A stretch of 26,063 bases of DNA, taken from contig CAYSIX010000024.1 in NCBI GenBank assembly GCA_964431205.1, positions 1 through 26,063 of the forward strand, given 5' to 3'. A program made the translations under genes and the position numbers. Source of the stretch: CAYSIX01 sp964431205. Its GTDB lineage: Bacteria > Planctomycetota > Phycisphaerae > Phycisphaerales > Phycisphaeraceae. This document shows positions 1-6,101 of this stretch, piece after piece (position 1 is the stretch's first letter; each line of letters begins with the position of its first letter). The notes below the pieces were generated by a model that saw only the letters and a program-made list of their open reading frames with translations, was not told where the DNA came from and did not search any database.

Positions 1-92
1 AGGTAGGAGATAGAAGGTAGGAGGGGAGGAGTCAGGAGGGAAGGAGAGGAGGAGGCAGAAAGCGGGAAGCACGGAAACGACACCGTGCGATC

Positions 93-132
93 ACCAAATC
101 ACCCAATCGCCCAATCACCCAATCGCCCAATC
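93..132. repeat. 8-base tandem repeat, five copies
   Basis: Five consecutive 8-base units of the form RCCCAATC lie here. The first is imperfect (ACCAAATC) and the other four alternate A and G at the first position. Because 8 is not a multiple of 3, the array is unlikely to be coding. It looks like a simple-sequence repeat that may vary in copy number between strains. Confidence 0.8.
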
Positions 133-242
133 GCATCCGGTGAATCCGGCCGATCCCGTGATCCGGTCGTCACGGGGCGCGCGTGGATGGGCCAACCCGG
201 CGAAGGCGGCTCGCCGGGGCTTGCCGTCCTCGCCGGGCCTCG

Positions 243-270
243 GGGGTGTCCGGGGTGTCCGGGAATGTCC
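243..270. repeat. 9-10 base GTCC tandem repeat, three copies
   Basis: Two exact copies of GGGGTGTCC are followed by a 10-base variant, GGGAATGTCC. Together they form a short G-rich array on the + strand in the non-coding leader region. No function can be read from it. Confidence 0.7.
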
Positions 271-530
271 GGGGGCGACAAGTGCTGCGGGGCCGGGAAG
301 TGGCGGAGCGGGGCTTGGCTTTGGGAATGGCCGGGCAATAATGAATGGGTCGGGGCGTCTTGCCGGACCGGCACAGGCGTTGCAGGCGGAGGCGGAGTCG
401 CAGACGGCGGCGAGGGCGGAGTGGCCGGCTTGGCGTCATCGGGTTGGATTGGAGGGGGTGATTCGGGCCGACCGCGGGGCGGCGAGGTGTCTCGTCGTCG
501 GCGGATCGGCGCAGAGGAAAGGGAAGTGAG

Positions 531-1541
531 ATGGCGGAGCGAGAGAGCGGCAAGGATCGGCGGGCGGCGCTGGGCCGACGGATCGAGCGGCAGTTGGCGT
601 GGTACTCGGTGGCGGCGGGCGCGGGGGCGGCGGTGGCCGGTCACGCCGGCGCGGCGGTCATCAGCCACGCGCCGGACGTCCCGCTGACGACGTCGCCGGA
701 CGGCGACCTGCTCGAGATCGACCTGAACGGCGACGAGGTGTTCGACGTCGGCTTCGCCACGCTGTTCGACCAGTTCGAGTACACGGTCGGCGAGTACATG
801 TACACGATCGTCTCGGACGCGGTGGCCTACGTGGCGGACGAGACGGGCGGGACGTCGGGGATGAACCGGTTCCTGGCCTCACCGGAGCCGATCGACGTGC
901 AGGACCCGTTCAACCCCGAGGGCGTGCCGTTCATCGCCCGGTTGGACGAGGATGAGACGATCGATCCGTCGGATGAGCAGTTCCTGTCACAGTTGCCGGC
1001 GCTTCAGACGAGCCTGATCGAGCCGGCGCCGGTGGGCGGGGGGTTCTACAACTACGAGATCACCGAGACGTTCGGGAACTTCACGGACGGCGAGTCGGGC
1101 TTCGTCGGCGTGCGGTTCCTGATCGAGGACGATGCGCACGCGGCGTGGGTGCGGGTGAGCATCGATCCGGAAGACTTCACGGTGACGGTCCACGAGTGGG
1201 CGTACGAGGACGTGGCGGGGGCGTCGATCGGTGCGGGCGAGGGGGCGGCGTCGCCGACGCTGCCGGCCGACTTCGACGGCGACGGGGACGTCGACGCGTT
1301 CGACCTGGGGATCTGGCAGACGGGGTTCGGGACGGCCGAGGGGGCGACGCGGGCCGACGGGGACGCCGATGGCGACGGGGACGTGGACGCGTTCGACCTG
1401 GGGATCTGGCAGACGCAGTTCGGCACGGGGGTGAGCGAGGCGATTCCGGAGCCGACATCGCTGGGCCTGCTGGCGGCGGGCGGCGTGGGGCTGCTGCGGC
1501 GGAAGCGTCGTGGGGAGCCGATCCGCGTGGTGCGGGGCTGA
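531..1541 (+). CDS. Secreted dockerin-like/PEP-CTERM surface protein
   Basis: This 336-residue protein is probably exported and anchored at the cell envelope. The ATG at 531 follows a purine-rich site (AGAGGAAAGGGAAG). The N terminus has a charged stretch and then a small-residue hydrophobic segment (about residues 24-42), giving an atypical, late signal peptide. The body (about 45-240) includes a DLLEIDLNGDEVFDVGF stretch and a WVRVSI...EWAYED stretch, both like β-rich domains common in planctomycete surface proteins. Residues 247-298 hold two dockerin-like Ca-binding loops (D-x-D-x-D-x-x-x-D-x-x-D), each followed by LGIWQT. The C terminus has PEP at 306-308, a hydrophobic helix and RRKRR, the classic PEP-CTERM layout. 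PEP-CTERM tails are known substrates of exosortases; that this one is processed is inference. The function of the body is unknown. Confidence 0.88.
   Translation: MAERESGKDRRAALGRRIERQLAWYSVAAGAGAAVAGHAGAAVISHAPDVPLTTSPDGDLLEIDLNGDEVFDVGFATLFDQFEYTVGEYMYTIVSDAVAYVADETGGTSGMNRFLASPEPIDVQDPFNPEGVPFIARLDEDETIDPSDEQFLSQLPALQTSLIEPAPVGGGFYNYEITETFGNFTDGESGFVGVRFLIEDDAHAAWVRVSIDPEDFTVTVHEWAYEDVAGASIGAGEGAASPTLPADFDGDGDVDAFDLGIWQTGFGTAEGATRADGDADGDGDVDAFDLGIWQTQFGTGVSEAIPEPTSLGLLAAGGVGLLRRKRRGEPIRVVRG
1269..1424 (+). repeat. Paired 63-base dockerin cassettes
   Basis: Two direct 63-base units (1269-1331 and 1362-1424, period 93) encode DFDGDGDVDAFDLGIWQTGFG and a near copy. They differ at about seven bases and share an identical central run of roughly 30 bases. 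The repeat follows codon boundaries, so it reflects duplication of a protein module and not a mobile element. Confidence 0.9.
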
Positions 1542-1662
1542 ACGCGGCGGCGCGGCGGTGCGTGGTCGTGGCCGCCGGGGAACACTCGTCGCGCCAAGGC
1601 ACGGTCGCGAGCGGCCGTGGCACTCAGCGGAGCGAACGATCGAACACGATGAGGGGAGCGGG

Positions 1663-3678
1663 ATGGCCACGGGTTTGACCGAACGTGTGCTGCTGATCGG
1701 GTGGGACGCGGCGGACTGGCAGGTGCTGTGGCCGATGGTGGCGCGGGGCGAGATGCCGACGCTGCGTCGGCTGATCGAGGGGGGCGTGCACGGGAACCTG
1801 GCGACGATCAAGCCGATGCTGTCGCCGATGCTGTGGACGTCGATCGCGACGGGCAAGCGGCCGAGCAAGCACGGCGTGTGCGGGTTCACGGAGCCGACGC
1901 CGGACGGCGCGGGGGTCCGGCCGGTGACGAGCACCTCGCGTCGGTGCAAGGCGTTGTGGAACATCCTGAGCCAGAGCGGGCGGCGGTCGGCGGTGATCGG
2001 CTGGTACGCGACGCACCCGGTCGAGCCGATCCGCGGCGCGGTGGTGAGCGATCAGTGGGTCAACGGGATGTGCCAGACGTCGGGGCGTGAGGCGTGGCCG
2101 GCCGTGCCGGAGGCGGTGCATCCGGCGGAGCGGGCCGACGCGCTGAACACGTTGCGTGTGCACCCGACGGAGCTGGACGCCGAGGCGGTGCTGCCGTTCG
2201 TGCCGCGTGCGGCGGAGGTCGACCAGTCCCGCGACAAGCGGCTGCACCGTCTGGCGGTGATGCTGGCGCGGTGCTGCTCGTTCCAGCAGGCGGCGATCGA
2301 GCTGCTGCGCACGCAGGCGTGGGACCTGTGCGCGATCTACTTCGACGCGATCGACCGGTTCAAGCACGTGTTCATGCCGTACCACCCGCCGCGAAGGGCG
2401 CACGTCCCGCAGCGGGACTACGAGCTGTACCGTCACGTGATCGCCGGGATTTATCGTTTTCATGACATGATGCTGGCGGCGCAGCTCGAGGCGGCGGGCC
2501 CGGAGACGACGGTGGTGCTGGTCAGCGACCACGGGTATCACGCGGGCGTGCAGCGGCCGGTAGAGCGGGCGGGAGCGGAGAACCCGGTGGCGTCGCACCG
2601 GTACTTCGGGATGGCGGTGCTGCACGGGCCGGGGATCCAGCGTGGCGAGCGGCTGTTCGGCGGATCGGTGCTGGACGTGGCGCCGACGGTGCTGCACCTG
2701 CTGGGTTTGCCGGTGGGAGCGGACATGGACGGTCGGCCGTGGCTGGAGGCGTGTGCCGGGGATCGGCCGGTCGAGCGGGTGCTGAGCTGGGAGGCGATCG
2801 AGGGCGAGGACGGGCGTCGGGCGTCGGAGGAGGCGATCGACCCGGCCGAGGCGCGTGAGGCGTTGCGGCAGCTCGCGGACCTGGGCTACATCGAGGCGGT
2901 GGGAGACGACGCGGCGGCGGCGGTGGAGCGGACGGTTCAGGCGAACCGGTATCAGCTCGCGGTGTCGCTGCTGGACGAGCACAAGGCGAGCGAGGCGCTG
3001 GCGATCGTGACGGAGCTGCTGCGGGATGAGCCGGAGGCGGTGCACCTGCGGATGCTGGCGGCGCAGTGCGAGGATCGGCTGGGTCGGCGTGAGGCGGCGC
3101 GGGCGCACGCCGAGCGGGTGGTGTCGCGGCATCCGCGGACCGCGGAGGCGCGGCTGCTGCTGGCGAAGCTGGCGCTGCTGGACGGGGAGATCGAGCGGGC
3201 GACCGAGGCGTTGGAGCGTCTGGCGGCGGAGCACCCGTCGCTGCCGGGCCTGCAGGTGCAGGTGGGCCAGGCGTACCTGAGGCTGCGGCGATGGGCGGAG
3301 GCGACGGCGGCGTTCGGGCGGGCTCTGGCGACCGACGGAGACAGCGCGACGGCGTACGACGGTCTGGCGGCGGCTTGCCTGGGCCGGCAGGAGTATGAGC
3401 GGGCGGTCGACTACGCGCTGGCGGCGGTGCGTCTGCTGCACCACTTCCCGCGGGCGCACTATCACCTGGGGGTGGCGCTGGCACGGGTCGGGCGACGGGC
3501 CGAGGCGATCGAGGCGATGACGGTCGCGGTGCGGCAGTTGCCCAGTCTGGTGCGCGGTCACCGCTGGCTGGCGCACCTGCTGCGGGCCGAGGGCCGGACG
3601 GGGCGTGCTGATCAGCACGCGGTTCAGGCGGCGGCGATCCGGGCGCAGCGGAGACAGCGCCGTGCCGGGGCGGCGTGA
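1663..3678 (+). CDS. Alkaline-phosphatase-superfamily (nucleotide pyrophosphatase/phosphodiesterase-like) protein with TPR tail
   Basis: This 671-residue protein is probably a metal-dependent phosphodiesterase or phosphatase. The ATG at 1663 was chosen because GAGGGGAG lies just upstream and the protein then begins at the conserved first strand (VLLIGWDAADW, D15 as metal ligand). The PMLSPMLWTSIATG stretch (51-64) holds the likely nucleophile, S54 or T59. D231 and H235 (DRFKH) and D289-H290 (SDHGYH) match further metal ligands of the superfamily. The enzyme domain ends near residue 370 with VAPTVLHLLGLP. From about 425 to 660 there are roughly six TPR-like helical repeats. No signal peptide is seen, so it is probably cytoplasmic. 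Known relatives act on nucleotides or phospho-substituted glycans and lipids; the substrate here cannot be told. The frame stays open upstream to 1510, but that part has no site or conserved sequence. Confidence 0.88.
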   Translation: MATGLTERVLLIGWDAADWQVLWPMVARGEMPTLRRLIEGGVHGNLATIKPMLSPMLWTSIATGKRPSKHGVCGFTEPTPDGAGVRPVTSTSRRCKALWNILSQSGRRSAVIGWYATHPVEPIRGAVVSDQWVNGMCQTSGREAWPAVPEAVHPAERADALNTLRVHPTELDAEAVLPFVPRAAEVDQSRDKRLHRLAVMLARCCSFQQAAIELLRTQAWDLCAIYFDAIDRFKHVFMPYHPPRRAHVPQRDYELYRHVIAGIYRFHDMMLAAQLEAAGPETTVVLVSDHGYHAGVQRPVERAGAENPVASHRYFGMAVLHGPGIQRGERLFGGSVLDVAPTVLHLLGLPVGADMDGRPWLEACAGDRPVERVLSWEAIEGEDGRRASEEAIDPAEAREALRQLADLGYIEAVGDDAAAAVERTVQANRYQLAVSLLDEHKASEALAIVTELLRDEPEAVHLRMLAAQCEDRLGRREAARAHAERVVSRHPRTAEARLLLAKLALLDGEIERATEALERLAAEHPSLPGLQVQVGQAYLRLRRWAEATAAFGRALATDGDSATAYDGLAAACLGRQEYERAVDYALAAVRLLHHFPRAHYHLGVALARVGRRAEAIEAMTVAVRQLPSLVRGHRWLAHLLRAEGRTGRADQHAVQAAAIRAQRRQRRAGAA

Positions 3679-3679
3679 G

Positions 3680-3700
3680 CGGCACGGGCCCGCGGTGCCG
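3680..3700 (+). terminator. GC-rich hairpin just after the phosphatase-TPR gene
   Basis: CGGCAC (3680-3685) can pair with GTGCCG (3695-3700) over a 9-base loop, starting one base after the TGA at 3676-3678. A competing right arm, GTGCCGC, lies at 3703-3709. There is no T run after it, so it is not a classical intrinsic terminator. It may still slow polymerase or protect the 3' end. Confidence 0.3.
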
Positions 3701-3746
3701 CCGTGCCGCGCCACGCGACGGCGAGGCCCGTGAGAACCCATCGATC

Positions 3747-3755
3747 TGCTATAAT
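3747..3755 (+). promoter_or_regulatory. Extended -10 promoter for the gene at 3809
   Basis: TGCTATAAT is a perfect extended -10 element (TGn plus TATAAT) in an otherwise GC-rich gap. No TTGACA-like -35 lies 16-18 bases upstream, as is usual for extended -10 promoters. The predicted start near 3762 leaves a leader of about 47 bases that ends in a strong ribosome binding site. Confidence 0.65.
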
Positions 3756-3808
3756 CCCGTTCCTTCGGCGTATCGTCGGTTCGACGCGACCCTCGGGAGA
3801 AGGAAGGG

Positions 3809-5215
3809 ATGAAGCACGTGAGCAAGTATGGTCTTCGCCATCGTTGGTGTGAATGCGTGTTGTGGATCGCGGTTGCGCTGTGGGGCGGTGGCGCGGCGGC
3901 GATCGAGCAGGACACGCTGCTGATCCCTTGGGACGTGGCGGCGCAGGGCGGCGACTTCCGCTTCATCGGCATGCACGTGATCGACGGGCCGACGGCGTAC
4001 CACGTGATGCGGGACGTGAGCACCAGCGACGGCAACCCGATCAAGGCACAGATCACTCGGATCGACGATTTCGCGACCGAACCCGACCCGCGGGTGCTGG
4101 TGAGCGCGGCGGCGTGGGAGACGTTCCTGCTCGACGAGGGGCTCGGCGGGGCGGGCACGCTGATCAGCGCGGGCAAGGGGATGGCGGTGGTCGATGGCAG
4201 GCTTCGCTGGTACGACTCGGGACTCGAGGCGGTGCTGGACGCCGACGTCGAGACCGGCGCGTTGTCGGTTTACACCACGACCGAGCAGATCCTGGCGCAC
4301 ACGGGCGCGGACCGCGTGATGGTGACGGGGGCGAACGAGGTCGGTCCGACCGGCGAGGTGGTGTTCTACGACGAGGAGTCGGACCACGTCCTGACGACGA
4401 ACGGGCCGGGTCAGGTCGAGACGCTGATCAGCCTGACGGAGCTGGAGGAGGCGATCGGGCCTCTCGATCCGGGCAACAACTTCTCGACGTACATCCGCAA
4501 CGCGGGGATGTCGTTCGACCCGGCGGGCAACCTGTACTTCGCCAGCAGCGAGTCGGACTTTGCGGCGGGCGCCGGCGGGCCGGGCGAGGTTTACCGGTGG
4601 GACGCGCAGACCCAGCAGATCACGCGGCTGCTGAGCCGGGACGAGATCGTCGCCGTCACGGGTCTCGACTTCTTCTCGGTGGCGTTCTCCGACGTCGAGT
4701 ACGCACCGAACGGCCTGGTCTACTTCTACGACCGCGGTTCGGACTCGATCCTGAGCTTCGACCCGGACGACCCGGCCGACACGCTGGAGATCTTTCGAAG
4801 CGAGGCCGAGTTGCTTTCCCTGGCGGGCAACGACTTTGTCGGTGCGTTCGACTGGCACGACAACGCCCTGACGTTCCACACGCTCAGCGCGGAGACGGGG
4901 GTGTACGCGCTGGTCGCGCCCGCCGCGGCGATCCCGGGCGACTTCGACGGCGACGGCGACGTGGACGCCTTCGACCTGGGCATCTGGCAGACGGGTTTCG
5001 GGATCACGCAGGGCGCGACCCCGGCCGACGGCGACGCCGATGAAGACGGCGACGTGGACGCGTTCGACCTCGGGCTGTGGCAGACCAACTTCGGCACGGG
5101 CGCGGGCACGGCGGTGCCCGAGCCGACGAGCGTGTTCCTGCTCGGGCTGGCGGGTGCGACACTCGTTTCCCGGCGGCGCCGGCATCGTCTGGCGAGCGCG
5201 CGTCAGATGGCCTAG
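3809..5215 (+). CDS. Secreted dockerin-like/PEP-CTERM protein with propeller-like repeat body
   Basis: This is a 468-residue exported protein. The ATG at 3809 follows GGAGAAGGAAGGG. Residues 1-31 form a signal peptide (basic start, VLWIAVALWGGGAAA). The body (about 80-370) contains about five degenerate units of 50-68 residues. Each has an S/T-x-x-E-[IL]-type segment (near 99, 156, 208, 276 and 331) and a strand such as LRWYD, VVFYD, LYFAS, VYFYD or LTFHT (near 132, 184, 242, 304 and 354). This resembles a β-propeller, possibly of the NHL/SMP-30-like kind. Two dockerin-like loops begin at 378, PEP lies at 437-439, then a hydrophobic helix and an Arg cluster. The tail after the Arg cluster (HRLASARQMA) is longer than usual. 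The repeat reading is my own alignment by eye; the function is unknown. Confidence 0.87.
   Translation: MKHVSKYGLRHRWCECVLWIAVALWGGGAAAIEQDTLLIPWDVAAQGGDFRFIGMHVIDGPTAYHVMRDVSTSDGNPIKAQITRIDDFATEPDPRVLVSAAAWETFLLDEGLGGAGTLISAGKGMAVVDGRLRWYDSGLEAVLDADVETGALSVYTTTEQILAHTGADRVMVTGANEVGPTGEVVFYDEESDHVLTTNGPGQVETLISLTELEEAIGPLDPGNNFSTYIRNAGMSFDPAGNLYFASSESDFAAGAGGPGEVYRWDAQTQQITRLLSRDEIVAVTGLDFFSVAFSDVEYAPNGLVYFYDRGSDSILSFDPDDPADTLEIFRSEAELLSLAGNDFVGAFDWHDNALTFHTLSAETGVYALVAPAAAIPGDFDGDGDVDAFDLGIWQTGFGITQGATPADGDADEDGDVDAFDLGLWQTNFGTGAGTAVPEPTSVFLLGLAGATLVSRRRRHRLASARQMA
4940..5095 (+). repeat. Paired 63-base dockerin cassettes
   Basis: Two direct units (4940-5002 and 5033-5095, period 93) encode the same dockerin-like module as at 1269-1424, with the same unit length and the same spacer length. 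The second copy carries DADEDGDVDAFDLGLW. The match in spacing suggests the tail was copied between genes as one block. Confidence 0.88.
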
Positions 5216-5256
5216 CATGACGATTCAAGGATGAACCAAGCCGGGGGACGGAGCGT

Positions 5257-5988
5257 TTGAACGCGATGCCCACGAGCCGACTGAATCCGTCGTACCGAGG
5301 GGCCGGGCCCGCCCATCGTGATCGAACGGCGTCGTTCGACGCCCGACGCCGCCGAGCGTTCACCCTCATCGAGCTGCTCGTGGTCATCTCGATCATCGCG
5401 CTGCTCATCGCGATCCTGCTCCCGGCGCTCGGTTCGGCACGCGGGGCGGCACGCGACGTGCTCTGCAAGAACAATCTTCGGCAGATCGGCGTCGCCGGCG
5501 GCGCTTACCAGGTCGACAACGACGACTTCCTGCCTCACCCCTCGGTCACCGGGGGGGCCGGCTTCCGCGTGGCGCCGGGCTACACGAGCCCGACCAACGG
5601 CCGCGTCGAGACGCTCGGCCTGATCGCGCTGCTCCAGGAACTGCACATCCTCGATTCGCCCGAGGTCTGGCTCTGCCCCAAGAATGACTTCGAAGCCGAG
5701 CAATACGGCAATACCTACGTGGTCAACACGGTCCAGCACCTGTACGAGGACCCGAAGACGTACTTCACGGGCACCACCGTGTTCTGGGTCGGTGACAACT
5801 GGAACCAACGCCCCCACTTCGGAGGCGTGCCCAATCCGCACCCCTACCACAACAGCAAGTTCTTCAGGCCTCCCCGTGACTGGTCCTACTACCACCGCGG
5901 CTACGAGACGCGCGGCAAGGACCCCGATACGACCGACGGGATCAACGTCGTGTACTTCGACCTGGGCGTCGGCTTCCAGACCCCTTGA
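5257..5988 (+). CDS. Pseudopilin-like protein with prepilin N-terminal cleavage/methylation motif
   Basis: This protein has 243 residues from the TTG at 5257, or 240 from the ATG at 5266. TTG is placed slightly better behind GGGGGACGGAG; the choice is open. The prepilin motif RRRRA/FTLIELLVV is clear: cleavage after A34, F35 at +1 and the conserved Glu at +5 (E39). A hydrophobic helix of about 20 residues follows. Type II secretion or type IV pilin-like proteins of this kind are processed by PilD-type peptidases and assemble in the inner membrane. The leader of over 30 residues is long, and Ala replaces the usual Gly at the cleavage site. The globular part has the YQVDNDDFLPHP segment typical of the many stand-alone pseudopilins of planctomycetes. 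No secretion ATPase or platform gene is nearby. Confidence 0.85.
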   Translation: MNAMPTSRLNPSYRGAGPAHRDRTASFDARRRRAFTLIELLVVISIIALLIAILLPALGSARGAARDVLCKNNLRQIGVAGGAYQVDNDDFLPHPSVTGGAGFRVAPGYTSPTNGRVETLGLIALLQELHILDSPEVWLCPKNDFEAEQYGNTYVVNTVQHLYEDPKTYFTGTTVFWVGDNWNQRPHFGGVPNPHPYHNSKFFRPPRDWSYYHRGYETRGKDPDTTDGINVVYFDLGVGFQTP

Positions 5989-6101
5989 CGCCCCGCGCCT
6001 TCGCCCAACGGATTTTACTTCGACCGCGCGGCGCCCTAGAAAGCCGCGTCGGGGCCGCGCACCGAGCCGTCGCCCGCCCGTTCTTCAGATGAGTCTTGCT
6101 T

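Larger units (their letters stand above)
1..530. other. Non-coding leader region with short tandem repeats
   Basis: No convincing gene was found in this stretch. It opens with about 75 bases of almost pure purine on the + strand. Next comes an 8-base tandem repeat (93-132), then a 9-10 base repeat (243-270), then GC-rich sequence up to the ribosome binding site of the gene at 531. Open frames exist on both strands, but they consist of repeat-derived and Arg/Gly/Pro-rich sequence with no recognisable domain, as expected by chance at this GC content. A weak promoter-like pair (TTGGCT at 315-320, 16 bases, AATAAT at 337-342) is the only promoter candidate for the gene at 531. It would imply a leader of about 180 bases. 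Confidence 0.6.

Noticed and set aside
85..687. Overlapping open frames on both strands in the leader region
   Set aside because: They are low-complexity Arg/Gly/Pro products of repeats and GC-rich DNA, and the + one runs into the start of the real gene at 531 in another frame.
1269..1424. Direct DNA repeats as a mobile element
   Set aside because: The units keep the reading frame and encode a known Ca-binding module; there are no inverted ends or target duplications.
1545..1577. GC-rich hairpin after the first surface-protein gene as a terminator
   Set aside because: CGGCGGC/GCCGCCG can pair over a 19-base loop, but there is no T run and such pairs are expected by chance at this GC content.
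1624..4176. Very long open frame on the reverse strand opposite the phosphatase-TPR gene
   Set aside because: It is rich in Arg, His, Gln and Pro with no domain, and it mirrors the G-ending codons of the real gene; stop codons are rare there by composition alone.
3749..5218. Long reverse-strand frame opposite the second dockerin/PEP-CTERM gene
   Set aside because: The + strand gene has a signal peptide, promoter, ribosome binding site and known tail; the reverse frame is Arg/Val-rich with no domain.
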